This document shows, piece after piece, positions 1-8,248 of a stretch of 64,000 nt of DNA. The notes below the pieces were generated by a model. The model was not told the DNA's origin and searched no databases. It saw only the letters and a program-made list of their open reading frames with translations. Made by a program: the position numbers and the translations under genes. The stretch comes from LMUY01 sp965199555 (GTDB taxonomy: Bacteria; Pseudomonadota; Alphaproteobacteria; Acetobacterales; Acetobacteraceae), in assembly GCA_965199555.1 (NCBI GenBank), contig CBDASJ010000006.1, forward strand, positions 558,001 to 622,000, given 5' to 3'. Each line of letters starts with the position of its first letter. The first letter of the stretch is position 1.

Positions 1-540
1 ACCGCCGGTCACAACGCTGAGCTGGGCGGCGTCGAGCGTCTCGCCCACCAGCGCGGCGAACAGGGCGGCGAAGCGCGGCGCCAGCTCGGACGGCTTGACG
101 ATGACCCGGTTGCCGGCAGCCAGCGCGTCCACCAGCGGGCTGACGGTCAGCAGCAGCGGGTAGTTCCAGGGCGCGATGATCGCGACGCAGCCGAGCGGCT
201 GCCATTCCACCCAGGCGCGGCCGGGCCGGAAGCTGATATCCACGCGCCGCTGCTCCGGCCGCATCCACCGGGCCAGGTTGCGCCGGGCGTGGCGGATGGC
301 GGCCAGGCTCGGCACCAGCTCGGCCAGGATGGTTTCCTCGCGGGAGCGGTGGCCGAAATCCGCGGCGATGGCATCGGCAATGGCGTCGCGGTTCTCCCGC
401 AGCAGCGCGTCCAGGGATTTGAGCGCCGCCAGCCGCTGCGCGGCCCCAGGCGGCCCGTCGCGGCGCTGGGCCCGGCGCTGCATGTCCAGGGCCCAAGCTG
501 GTCCGGCATCCGCGGCATCAATCGACCCGGCGATGTCCAT
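1..540 (-). CDS. Aldehyde dehydrogenase, coniferyl-aldehyde-type (C-terminus cut by window edge)
   Basis: NAD(P)-dependent oxidation of an aldehyde to the acid. Only the N-terminal 180 residues lie in the window. Visible are the family's N-terminal helical stretch (FGHRSREETILAEL), the cofactor-binding segment IIAPWNYPLLLTVSPLVDAL, AGNRVIVKPSE, and the start of the Rossmann turn, SVVTGG, at the window edge. The FGHRS and NRVIVKPSE pattern resembles the coniferyl aldehyde dehydrogenase branch rather than betaine or succinate-semialdehyde enzymes; this is family-level inference. The ATG at 540 is preceded by a GGGGAAGG Shine-Dalgarno. The catalytic Cys/Glu half is outside the window, so activity cannot be judged. 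Confidence 0.85.
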   Translation of the reverse strand, partial: MDIAGSIDAADAGPAWALDMQRRAQRRDGPPGAAQRLAALKSLDALLRENRDAIADAIAADFGHRSREETILAELVPSLAAIRHARRNLARWMRPEQRRVDISFRPGRAWVEWQPLGCVAIIAPWNYPLLLTVSPLVDALAAGNRVIVKPSELAPRFAALFAALVGETLDAAQLSVVTGG

Positions 541-663
541 GCTGCCTTCCCCACCCGTCCCGCCATCCTTGGGGATGATGCTGGCCGCGGCAAGGTGCGG
601 CGGATTTGCCGCCGCCGCCCCGGCTGACTAGCGTGCCGCCACCTGGAACGGGAGCGCCCTCGG

Positions 664-1287
664 ATGATCGAGCTACATACTTGGAACACGCCAAACGGCC
701 GCAAGGTCAGCGTGGCGCTGGAAGAGATGGGGCTGCCGTACAGCGTCCACACCGTGGATATCACCAAGGGCGAGCAGCATCAGCCCGGCTTCCTGGCGAT
801 CAGCCCGAACAACCGCATCCCGGCCATCGTCGATCCGGACGGCCCGGGCGGGTCGCCGATCAGCCTGTTCGAAAGCGGCGCGATCTTGCTCTACCTGGGG
901 GAGAAGACCGGCAAGTTCCTGCCCACGGCGCTACGCGAGCGGGTGCCGGTGCTGGAATGGCTGATGTGGCAGATGGGCGGCTTCGGCCCGATGCCGGGCC
1001 AGGTGCACCACTTCCTGGGCGTGAAGGACCCGGCGGACCAACGCTACGGCCTGGAACGCTACTCCGCGGAGACCCGGCGGCTGTACGGCGTGCTGGACCG
1101 GCGGCTGGCGCAGGCCGAGTTCGTGGCCGGGCCGCTGTCGATCGCCGACTTCGCGATCCTCGGGTGGGCCTGGCGGCACGAGCGGCACAAGGTCGATTTC
1201 GCGGACTTCCCCCAGGTCGGCCGCTGGTATGAGACGCTGCTGGCACGCCCGGGGGTAAAGCGGGGGTTGGAGGTCGCGCTGTCATAG
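664..1287 (+). CDS. Glutathione S-transferase, Nu-class (YfcG/YghU-like)
   Basis: A 207-residue cytosolic GST. The N-terminal thioredoxin fold (about 1-85) begins MIELHTWNTPNGRKVSVALE, the TPNGRK turn typical of Nu-class enzymes, which act as glutathione-dependent disulfide reductases or peroxidases. It also carries NRIPAIVDPDG (the cis-Pro loop that binds glutathione) and LFESGAILLYLGEKTGKFLP. The all-helical C-domain contains the N-capping motif region LSIADFAILGWAWR. It is monocistronic and divergent from the aldehyde dehydrogenase across about 120 bp. The real substrate is not evident. A second, related GST lies at 63.2-63.9 kb. Confidence 0.9.
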   Translation: MIELHTWNTPNGRKVSVALEEMGLPYSVHTVDITKGEQHQPGFLAISPNNRIPAIVDPDGPGGSPISLFESGAILLYLGEKTGKFLPTALRERVPVLEWLMWQMGGFGPMPGQVHHFLGVKDPADQRYGLERYSAETRRLYGVLDRRLAQAEFVAGPLSIADFAILGWAWRHERHKVDFADFPQVGRWYETLLARPGVKRGLEVALS

Positions 1288-1482
1288 CGGCGACGTCCAC
1301 CGTGTCGCCAAAACATAGCACGAGGTGAAACGATCCTCACGAACGAGCGTGATGCATCTTTACTGAGAGCGGAGAAAATTATCGCGTCTTGCGCTCGCCT
1401 TAATTGACCACGTTCGTTTGAACTCGGCAGCGCATCTGCTCCGGCGGCGGCTCCGTATCTGGCGCAACTGCCGGAGCCGACC

Positions 1483-1908
1483 ATGATGACGATGCCGAGC
1501 CGACACATCCTTTTCGCCGATGACGACGTCCTGACGCAGTGGATCATGACCGATGCGCTGACGGAGGCCGGCTTCGCCGTGACCAACGCCTGCCGCGGCA
1601 TGGAAGCCAGTGCGCTGCTGGACGGCGCGGCCGATTTCGACCTGCTGCTGGCCGACGTGGACCTGCCCGATAACATGAACGGTCACGCGCTGGGTGATCT
1701 TTGGCTGGCAACGCTGCCTGGACGTCCGTTGATCTATACCGGAAAGAGCTGCGGCCCGGTTGTCCGCATGCTCGGCCATCACGAGCATTTCCTGGAAAAG
1801 CCGTTCGACATCGCCACCCTGCTGCATCTGGTGGAATGGGCGCTGGAGGATGCCAGCTTCCGCCCGTTCGTCCCGGCCTACGCACGCCGCGGGCAGCACG
1901 TCCATTGA
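1483..1908 (+). CDS. Stand-alone response regulator receiver protein
   Basis: A 141-residue single REC domain without an output domain. The acidic pocket is FADDD near residues 12-16, the phospho-acceptor is about Asp58 in LLLADVDLP, the conserved Thr/Ser position is in LIYTGKS, and the Lys is in FLEKPFD. Such CheY-like or FixJ-N-like proteins relay phosphate or act by protein contact. No cognate kinase gene is adjacent; the closest kinase gene here is the HWE kinase 20 kb away. The start at 1483 (ATGATGACGATG) has GGAG upstream; an in-frame ATG two codons later is equally possible. The 195 bp before it contain no other gene I can support. Confidence 0.88.
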   Translation: MMTMPSRHILFADDDVLTQWIMTDALTEAGFAVTNACRGMEASALLDGAADFDLLLADVDLPDNMNGHALGDLWLATLPGRPLIYTGKSCGPVVRMLGHHEHFLEKPFDIATLLHLVEWALEDASFRPFVPAYARRGQHVH

Positions 1909-1912
1909 CCGG

Positions 1913-2338
1913 TTAGCGTCGGGTCAGCCCAGGTAGCAGCCGAAGGAGGACGGCCTGCATGGACTTGCCCAACCGCGGCACCGCATCGTCCCAGGCCGGG
2001 CAGGCGAAGCGGTCGAACTCCGGAAGCTCCCGCCCGCCGCGCGTGAAGACGGAACGGCAGACCAGCGTGGCCGGGTCAGGCATCGCGTCGAGCCACCAGG
2101 CAAACAGCTCCAATTCCTTGCGGGGCAGGTAATCGTGCCGGCCCAGCGCCTGCAAATCCGCGGCGCCGGCGGACAGACCAGTTTCCTCCAGCAATTCCCG
2201 CCGCGCTGCATCCACCGGCGCCTCACGGCGCTCCGCCTGCCCCTTGGGGATGTCCCACCGGGGCGACTGCGTGGCGTGACCGATCAGCAGATGGCGGCCG
2301 TCGGTCACGATAACGCCGCAGGACAGGGTGCGGGTCAT
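1913..2338 (-). CDS. Nudix hydrolase
   Basis: A 141-residue pyrophosphohydrolase of nucleoside diphosphates linked to X. It carries an exact Nudix box (GX5EX7REUXEEXGU) at about residues 33-55: G, five residues, E, seven residues, then RELLEETGL. The protein opens TLSCGVIVTDGRHLLIGHAT, then WDIPKGQAE, a layout common to small MutT/ADP-ribose-type or dinucleotide-type housekeeping Nudix proteins. Substrate cannot be deduced from sequence. It is convergent with the response regulator gene (4 bp between stops) and its 5' side faces the REP-like repeat at 2.47-2.58 kb. Confidence 0.9.
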   Translation of the reverse strand: MTRTLSCGVIVTDGRHLLIGHATQSPRWDIPKGQAERREAPVDAARRELLEETGLSAGAADLQALGRHDYLPRKELELFAWWLDAMPDPATLVCRSVFTRGGRELPEFDRFACPAWDDAVPRLGKSMQAVLLRLLPGLTRR

Positions 2339-2471
2339 GGCGCCTCCCAGTCAGGCGAGATGCGGATGTCGAAGGCAGGCATGCCCAGCCCTGGCCGATG
2401 GGAAAACCGCCGTCAAGCTGGGCGGATGCGATAGTCACGGAGGGCGCCGTTTGGCATTCCCGACCGTAATC

Positions 2472-2584
2472 GTCTCCCGCTGGCGGGTGAGGGTGGCGGG
2501 CCAAGCGGCAATTGACCGCGAACACTGGAGTCCAACCGGGCCACGCCACCCTCACCCCAACCCTCTCCCGCCAGCGGGAGAGGG
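2472..2584. repeat. REP-like paired inverted repeat with inner hairpin
   Basis: Two GC-rich repeat units lie in opposite orientation. The left unit (about 2482-2502, GGCGGGTGAGGGTGGCGGGC) is the inverted counterpart of 2538-2558 (GGGCCACGCCACCCTCACCC). The right unit continues into a perfect 10-bp hairpin at 2561-2584 (CCCTCTCCCG, loop CCAG, CGGGAGAGGG). This motif resembles REP/BIME-type extragenic repeats scattered through GC-rich proteobacterial genomes. It sits between the 5' end of the Nudix gene and the 3' end of motA, where it could act as a transcript-end structure for motA. Confidence 0.65.
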
Positions 2585-2615
2585 AGAACCGCAGGTTGCG
2601 GGGTGCCATCCAGTG

Positions 2616-3479
2616 CTACATCTGGACGGCTTGCACCGCGGTTTCCAACTCGGCGAAACTCGGCATATGCTCGTTCGGCGCCATCTTGCGCCCGGTCTCA
2701 ACGCTGACCTGCGGCGCGTTGCCGTGCAGATGGGTGACGAGCACGGCGCGGATCACCTCCAGATACTTCGCTTCCTCCTCCACCACGCTCTTCATCCGGG
2801 CGGCGACCGGGCCGGCCATGCCGTAGGCCATCAGCACGCCCAGGAACGTGCCGACCAGGGCTCCGCCGATCATGGCGCCCAGCACGGCCGGCGGCTCGTT
2901 GATGTGCGACATCGTCTTGATCACGCCCAGCACGGCCGCCACGATCCCCAGCGCCGGCAGCGCGTCGGCCATCGCCTGGATGGCGTGGCTGGGGTGCAGC
3001 TCCTCGTGCAGGGTCTTCTTCAACTCGCGGCCCATCACGTCCTCGATCTGGTGCGGGTCGTCCGCATTCATCCCGACCATGCGCAGGTAGTCGCAGATGA
3101 TCGCGCAGGCGTGGTGGTTGGCGATGATCTTGGGGAATTTCTGGAAGGCCGGGCTTTCCGCCGGCTTCTCGATATGGGCTTCCAGTGCCATGGCGCCCTT
3201 GGTGGAGGCGAGGCGGGTGAAGTAGTACAGCAGGCTCAGCAGCTCCACGTAGTCGGATTTGTGGAAGGCCGCGCCCTTCAGCACTTTCTTGAAGCCGCCC
3301 AGCGTGTGCTTCACGTCGTGCATGCTGTTCGACATGATGAAGGTGCCGATCGCCGCGCCGCCGATGGTCAGCAGCTCGAACGGCATCGCCTCGATCAACG
3401 GTTCGAAGCTGCCGCCGGACATCATGTAGCTGCCGAACACGCAGGCCAGCAGGAAGCCCAGGCCGCCCAGGGTCAACAT
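2616..3479 (-). CDS. motA: Flagellar motor stator protein MotA
   Basis: Inner-membrane stator subunit that, with MotB, conducts protons and turns the flagellar rotor. At 287 residues it has the family length. It opens with the MotA TM1-TM2 signature (LGFLLACVFGSYMMSGG, then FELLTIGGAAIGTFIMSNS). A long cytoplasmic loop (about 60-180) carries the torque-generating charges. TM3-TM4 contain the two conserved prolines, in ALPALGIVAAVLGVI and MAYGMAGPVAAR. It lies 7 bp downstream of motB on the same strand, so motB precedes motA, the reverse of the enterobacterial order. No other flagellar gene is in the window. Confidence 0.95.
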   Translation of the reverse strand: MLTLGGLGFLLACVFGSYMMSGGSFEPLIEAMPFELLTIGGAAIGTFIMSNSMHDVKHTLGGFKKVLKGAAFHKSDYVELLSLLYYFTRLASTKGAMALEAHIEKPAESPAFQKFPKIIANHHACAIICDYLRMVGMNADDPHQIEDVMGRELKKTLHEELHPSHAIQAMADALPALGIVAAVLGVIKTMSHINEPPAVLGAMIGGALVGTFLGVLMAYGMAGPVAARMKSVVEEEAKYLEVIRAVLVTHLHGNAPQVSVETGRKMAPNEHMPSFAELETAVQAVQM

Positions 3480-3486
3480 CGGGGAT

Positions 3487-4530
3487 TTATGCTCCGCTTT
3501 TGCGGGTGGATGCCTCGCGCAGGACGACGATGGCGATGCGGCGGTTCACGGCGGCCATGGGGTCCGCCGGCAGCAGGGGGTCGCGGTCTGCCCGGCCGGA
3601 CACGGTCTGCACCCGCGCTTCCGGCAGGCCGGCATCGGCCAACAGGCGGCGCGTGGCGTTGGCGCGTTCGGCTGACAATTCCCAGTTGGTGCGGTCGTTG
3701 CCCTTGTAGGGCGTCGCGTCCGTGTGCCCGGTGATCGACAGCCGCTCCGGCAGCTTCATCAGCACGGGCGCCACCTTCAGCAGCAAGGCCCGGGCGCGGT
3801 CGTTCAGCACGGCCGAGCCGCTGGCGAACATCGCCTGCTTGTCCTCGTCCAGGATCTGGATGCGCAGCCCTTCGGGCGTGATGTCCACGGCAAGCTGGCG
3901 GCCAAGGTCGGCGAGCGCCGGGTCGCTTGCGACCATTTCGCGGATTTGCTTGGCGGCCTGGTCGAAGGAGGCGCGTTCCTTCTGCGCCAACTCCGCCCGC
4001 AACTCTGCCTCCGACTTGTTGACGGGTCCGGCGGCGGACGGCTTTTCCAATTGGTCGCCCGGCTTGGGCGAATCCTTTGGCGCCTGGCCGCCGACATGCT
4101 CGACCGCGCGGCGGGTGTTGAGCCCAGGTTGGCCGTTCGCGATCGATGCGGCGCTGGCGGGCGTGTCGCTGTCATCCTCCTCCACGTCGAAGGACGGCTT
4201 CACGTCCTGGTTCATCGCCTGGATCACGCCCCTGTCGGAGGCGAGCGTGCCGTCGTCGTTGGGCGTGTGGCCGCCAAAGATGGCGCCGTATCCGGAATAG
4301 CTGCGCGACATCTCGTTGGTTGGGCTGAAGTAGTCCGCCAAGCCGCGGCGCTGTTCCGAGGTCGTCGCGTTCAACAGCCACATCAGCAGGAAGAAGGCCA
4401 TCATCGCCGTCACGAAGTCGGCGTACGCGACCTTCCAGGCGCCGCCATGATGGCCGCCCTCGACCACCTCCTCCCGGCGGATGACGATGGAACGCTTGTC
4501 GCCAGCCTTCTTGTCGGACTTGCCCGCCAT
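3487..4530 (-). CDS. motB: Flagellar motor stator protein MotB
   Basis: A 347-residue peptidoglycan-anchored stator partner of MotA. After a basic N-tail comes one TM helix (about 34-54, AYADFVTAMMAFFLLMWLL) containing the proton-binding Asp (about D38, equivalent to E. coli D32). A periplasmic linker (about 60-200) is long and low in complexity. A C-terminal OmpA-like domain (about 225-340) has the peptidoglycan-binding signature SITGHTDATPYKGNDRTNWE, then LSAERANATRRLL. It is the first gene of a motB-motA unit, 7 bp before motA. The 604 bp upstream must hold the promoter, but I could not identify one securely. Confidence 0.95.
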   Translation of the reverse strand: MAGKSDKKAGDKRSIVIRREEVVEGGHHGGAWKVAYADFVTAMMAFFLLMWLLNATTSEQRRGLADYFSPTNEMSRSYSGYGAIFGGHTPNDDGTLASDRGVIQAMNQDVKPSFDVEEDDSDTPASAASIANGQPGLNTRRAVEHVGGQAPKDSPKPGDQLEKPSAAGPVNKSEAELRAELAQKERASFDQAAKQIREMVASDPALADLGRQLAVDITPEGLRIQILDEDKQAMFASGSAVLNDRARALLLKVAPVLMKLPERLSITGHTDATPYKGNDRTNWELSAERANATRRLLADAGLPEARVQTVSGRADRDPLLPADPMAAVNRRIAIVVLREASTRKSGA

Positions 4531-5134
4531 CCATCATCCCCGGTGTACGAGGATGACTGTAGCGGGGGAGTGCTTAACCGCCCGCTAAGGGTCTCGCCGC
4601 GTGCACCAGCGGCCGGGGCGGATGGCTGCGCGGCGGAACGCGACTGAACTGGGGCAGGTCGCGTGATCGGCCGGCAACGGGTGATCGGGCCAAGGCTCGG
4701 CGCACTCATCGAAGACGGCGGGGCCGACGGGCCGGGGCCGATCGATGTTCCTGATCAACCGTTGGCCGCTGCGCAAGGCGAAGCTCGGCATTGCCTGCCA
4801 TGACGCAAGCCGAGTGCGCGCCGGCTGGTACGATTGCGCGAGGATGCGAAGTAATGATACTCGTGGGCTTGCTCCAAAAAGGGCGAATGTCGAGGGCGAC
4901 GTTCACGCCTCAGCAGCCTGGTGGCGCTTGAGGCGTCAGGTGGCACCACCTAAGCCACGTTGATGAAACAAAACCATCAGGATCAGGGCGCCGTTCGTGA
5001 ACATGAATCACCCTGTTCCTGCGAAGCGTGACGAACCGGTCGGCCGCCGCCCGGTTGGGCTTGGGCCGAAGCCCGATGGGCACGGAACACTTCGGCAAGC
5101 CCGAGCGGATTGAGGCTTACGACGTGGCCGCGCC
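4531..5134. other. Non-coding gap between motB and the PAP2 gene
   Basis: A 604-bp stretch between two divergent genes with no reading frame that resembles a protein family. The short frames present on both strands look like chance openings in GC-rich DNA. It must contain the motB promoter and that of the PAP2-like gene. A short inverted repeat AGGTGG-CA-CCACCT at 4938-4951 is visible. No tRNA-like fold or T-tract terminator was recognised. Confidence 0.5.
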
Positions 5135-5728
5135 ATGCAGTTCATAACTGATTTCGCCGATCAAGCTCTTCTGCTTCCCAGCGCCGTCGCGATCACCGCC
5201 GTTCTGGTGCTGCTCGGCTCGTGGCGCGGCGTTGTCGCCTGGGTGCTGGTGGTGGTGGCGAGCTACGGGCTGGTCGCGTCGATGAAGCTGGGCTTTGCGG
5301 CCTGCGGCTCGCCGCTGCCGAACGGCCTGTTGCGCAGCCCAAGCGGCCACACGATGGCAGCGACGGTGATCTATGGCGGCGTGCTGGTGCTGCTCGGCGT
5401 GGGGCGGTGGACCGTCCTCGCGGTTTCCTGCGCCATCGCCGCGCTGATCGGGTCGTCCCGGGTCGAACTCGGCGACCACACCGGCGTCGAGGTCCTGGTG
5501 GGGTCGGCGATCGGCATTGCCGGAGTGGTCGCCCTGCAGCGCCTTGCGAGTCCGCTCCGCCCCCGTCGTGGCGGGCACGCCTTGGGCGGCGCCCTGCTGC
5601 TGCTCGCCTTGTTCGCGCCGGCATTGCTGCTGCACGGCCATCGCTCACCGGCCGAAAGCCTGCTCAGGCAGATGGGGCGGGAGTATGTCGGTCCATTGTT
5701 GGGGTGCAGCGCCGACCCGGACCAATGA
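5135..5728 (+). CDS. PAP2-superfamily-like membrane protein with degenerate motif 1
   Basis: A 197-residue polytopic membrane protein with about five hydrophobic segments (for example AITAVLVLLGSW, GVVAWVLVVVASYGLVA, TVLAVSCAIAALIG, GIAGVVALQRL). It contains the PAP2/type-2 phosphatidic acid phosphatase motif 2 (SPSGHT) and motif 3 (SSRVELGDHTGVEVLVG, giving SR, the catalytic His, and Glu where Asp is usual). Motif 1 is weak: a Lys sits at the start of KLGFAACGSP, but the expected Arg-Pro is Ser-Pro. It probably dephosphorylates a lipid phosphate or isoprenyl pyrophosphate at the membrane; the substrate is unknown and reduced activity is possible. Confidence 0.75.
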   Translation: MQFITDFADQALLLPSAVAITAVLVLLGSWRGVVAWVLVVVASYGLVASMKLGFAACGSPLPNGLLRSPSGHTMAATVIYGGVLVLLGVGRWTVLAVSCAIAALIGSSRVELGDHTGVEVLVGSAIGIAGVVALQRLASPLRPRRGGHALGGALLLLALFAPALLLHGHRSPAESLLRQMGREYVGPLLGCSADPDQ

Positions 5729-5858
5729 GAAAGGATTCCGGGTGCATCGGGGAGACCGCTGCCAAATCCAGAAGGAGTCCACCGTGCTACCCGGTCGCCT
5801 ACGTGGCCCCCCATGGCGGGTAAGCCGACCGGCCATGCCGAGCGCGAGGGCGGCGCGC

Positions 5859-6833
5859 CTATGCGGCCAGCGCCCGAGCGAACACCGCTGGGTCGACGTT
5901 GCCGCCGCTGATAACGATGCCGACCACCTGGCCTTTGCCATCAAATCGGCCGGACAGCAGCGCCGCCAGCGCCACGGCCCCGCCGGGCTCCACCACCAGC
6001 TTCAGGTGGGTGAAGGCGAACGCCATCGCGGCCAGCACCTCCGCATCCGACACCGCGACCGCCCCCGCCAGATGCGCCTGGTTGACCGCGAAGGTGAGGA
6101 CGCCCGGCGTGGGCGCCAGCAGCGCGTCGCACAGCATCGACCCGCCGGGCGCGTTGGCCACGCGGCGACCTTCCGCCAGGGAGCGGCCGGTGTCGTCCCA
6201 GCCTTCCGGCTCCACCGCCACGACCTTCGTGGCCGCGGACGCGCCGGCCATCGCCAGTGCGCACCCGCCGATCAGCCCGCCGCCGCCGGTGCAGACCAGC
6301 AGCGAGTCCAGCGTCAGCCCGGCGGCCGCGGCGTCCTCCGCCAGTTCCAGCGCCAGCGTGCCTTGCCCGGCAATCACGTCCGGATGGTCGAACGGCGGCA
6401 CCCGCGACGCGCCGGTGCGCGAAGCGAACTCGGCGGACAGTGCTTCCCGGTCGTCGCGCAGGCGGTCGTACTGGATGATCTCCGCGCCCCAGCGCCGGGT
6501 GCTCTCCATCTTGATGGCGGGGGCGTCGGCCGGCATGAACACGGTGGCGCGGGCGCCGACGCTGGCCGCGGCACAGGCCACCGCCTGCCCGTGGTTGCCG
6601 GAGGAATGCGTCACCAACCCGGCAGCGCGCTGCGCCTCGCTCAGCTTCAGCGTGGCGTTGGTGGCGCCGCGGAACTTGAACGATCCGGTGCGCTGCAACG
6701 GCTCCGGCTTCACCAGCACGGTGGCGCCGGTGCGCTCGTCCAACAGGGCGTTGCGCAGCGTGGGGGTGCGGACCACGCGCCCGGCCAGGCGGGTGCGGGC
6801 GGCGAGGACGTCCTCGTAGGTCGGCAACTCCAT
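5859..6833 (-). CDS. PLP-dependent threonine/serine ammonia-lyase family
   Basis: A 324-residue fold-type II PLP enzyme of the threonine dehydratase/serine racemase/hydroxyaspartate ammonia-lyase group, without the C-terminal ACT regulatory domain of biosynthetic IlvA. It has the Schiff-base Lys in TGSFKFRGA (about residue 55), HSSGNHGQA, the phosphate-binding loop VCTGGGGLIGG, and terminal SGGN. This points to a catabolic dehydratase or serine racemase rather than isoleucine biosynthesis. ATG 6833 has AGGAG ten bases upstream. An alternative ATG at 6851 would overlap the stop of the upstream glycosyltransferase (ATGA), so the genes may be translationally coupled. Confidence 0.88.
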   Translation of the reverse strand: MELPTYEDVLAARTRLAGRVVRTPTLRNALLDERTGATVLVKPEPLQRTGSFKFRGATNATLKLSEAQRAAGLVTHSSGNHGQAVACAAASVGARATVFMPADAPAIKMESTRRWGAEIIQYDRLRDDREALSAEFASRTGASRVPPFDHPDVIAGQGTLALELAEDAAAAGLTLDSLLVCTGGGGLIGGCALAMAGASAATKVVAVEPEGWDDTGRSLAEGRRVANAPGGSMLCDALLAPTPGVLTFAVNQAHLAGAVAVSDAEVLAAMAFAFTHLKLVVEPGGAVALAALLSGRFDGKGQVVGIVISGGNVDPAVFARALAA

Positions 6834-6847
6834 CGGCGGCAAACTCC

Positions 6848-8248
6848 TCATCGGGCGGGCAAGCGCACCATGTCCTGCCGCGCCGTCACGTGAAAGAGGT
6901 CGTACTCCTCCGCAACCACGCCGTCACGGCTGCGGGTGAGCGACCCCGCCGGGGACAGCGTCAGCCAAGGTGCAGGATCCGGCATGCCGGTTCGGCGGCG
7001 GCTGCGGATCAGCAGCCCCGTTTGCCCGGCGATTGGCGCGGCGGGCAGCGCGAACAGCGACCAGCGCGGTTCCGCCCCGACAACCGGGCCGGGCAGGTCA
7101 TGCGCCAGCACCGAGGCCAAGCCGTAATTGTCGGCGGCGACGAAGCCGGCGTGCTGGTCCGCCACCGCGCGCGCCAGGCCGTCCCAGCCGCCCAGCCGGA
7201 TCAGCGTCGGGTCCAGCCGGCGCGGCAGCGGCAGCATTGCGGTGGCGGCTTGCAGGTAGACCAGCGCCCCGATCGCGAACCCCAAACCCGCCGCCGGCCG
7301 CCAGAACCGCGGGGCATAGGCCGCGGCGGCGATGCAGGCGGCCGGGAACAGGATGGCGGGCCAGTTCGCCTGCACCCGGTCGCCGAGCGCGTGCTGGAGG
7401 AATACGAGCGCGCCCGGCACGGTCAGCGCCGCGAGCAGCGCCGGCGCCGCCCCCTGCCGCCAGCGCCGGGCCGCCGCCCACACGCCAACGGCGCACAGCA
7501 CGGCCACCAGCGGCGTGCCTAGCCCGAGCTGGCTGCCCAGCAACTCCCCGATGAAGCGCAACGCGTCCGCCGGGTGCCAATCGCCGGTGCGGCCGCCCTG
7601 CTTGGCGAAGCTTGCCCAGCCATGCGCCGCATTCCACCAGAGCACGGGCGCGAAACACAACCCGGCCAGCACGCCGCCCGCCCAGGGCCAGGGCGTGCGA
7701 AGCCACCGGCGTCCCTCCGCCGTGGCAAGCAGCCATAGCCCGATGCCGAGGCCGAGCAGCGCCGCGGTGTACTTGCTGTCCAGCGCCCCGCCGGCCAGCA
7801 GCCCCACCGCCAGCCACCAGCCGGGCCGCCCCGTGGCAAGCAGGCGGCCGAGCGCCCACAGCGTCGCCGTCCAGAAGAACAGCAGCGGCGTGTCCGGCGT
7901 CATGGTCACCGCGCCGGCGGCAAGCAGCAAGGTCGCGTTCAACAGCGTTGCCGCCACTACGCCGAGCCGCCGGCCGGGGAACAAATCCTCCGCCGCCTGC
8001 GCCAGCATCAGCGACCCGGCGGCAGCAGCGAGCGGGCCGAGCAAACGGATGCCGAACGCCCCCTGCCCGGCCAGCATCGTGCCGGCGCGGATCCACAGCG
8101 CCACCATCGGCGGGTGATCGAGAAAGCCCGGCGCCAGGGCGCGGGACCACACCCAGTAATACGCCTCGTCCGCGGACAGCGGCGTCCAGCCCGCGACCAG
8201 CAGGCGGAGCGCCGTCAGCCCGGCCAGCAGGATCAGCGCGCGCGCCAC
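6848..8248 (-). CDS. GT39-family membrane glycosyltransferase (ArnT/PMT-like)
   Basis: A 466-residue polytopic protein of the dolichyl/undecaprenyl-phosphate sugar transferase superfamily (PMT_2/ArnT). Motifs are ADEAYYWVWSRAL and FLDHPPMVALWI in the first periplasmic loop (the acidic DE and HPP residues seen in GT-C enzymes), followed by about ten hydrophobic segments. It transfers a polyprenyl-linked sugar to a lipid or glycan on the periplasmic face. The GTG at 8248 is chosen because it overlaps the end of the upstream GT2-GtrA gene and directly precedes TM1; no ATG fits upstream of that helix. The neighbouring polyprenyl-phosphate sugar synthase is the likely donor supplier. Confidence 0.85.
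   Translation of the reverse strand: MARALILLAGLTALRLLVAGWTPLSADEAYYWVWSRALAPGFLDHPPMVALWIRAGTMLAGQGAFGIRLLGPLAAAAGSLMLAQAAEDLFPGRRLGVVAATLLNATLLLAAGAVTMTPDTPLLFFWTATLWALGRLLATGRPGWWLAVGLLAGGALDSKYTAALLGLGIGLWLLATAEGRRWLRTPWPWAGGVLAGLCFAPVLWWNAAHGWASFAKQGGRTGDWHPADALRFIGELLGSQLGLGTPLVAVLCAVGVWAAARRWRQGAAPALLAALTVPGALVFLQHALGDRVQANWPAILFPAACIAAAAYAPRFWRPAAGLGFAIGALVYLQAATAMLPLPRRLDPTLIRLGGWDGLARAVADQHAGFVAADNYGLASVLAHDLPGPVVGAEPRWSLFALPAAPIAGQTGLLIRSRRRTGMPDPAPWLTLSPAGSLTRSRDGVVAEEYDLFHVTARQDMVRLPAR

Noticed and set aside
2328..3734. Long open frame on the strand opposite motA
   Set aside because: His/Arg/Gln-rich, low-complexity translation typical of antisense frames in GC-rich coding DNA; motA is unambiguous on the other strand. 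The same reasoning removes other long antisense frames, for example at 7.6-9.3, 15.4-17.7, 17.7-21.0, 30.3-32.0 and 36.2-38.7 kb.
4938..4951. AGGTGG-CA-CCACCT inverted repeat in the motB upstream gap
   Set aside because: Short, no T-tract, no second copy nearby and no candidate regulator; reported only as part of the gap description.
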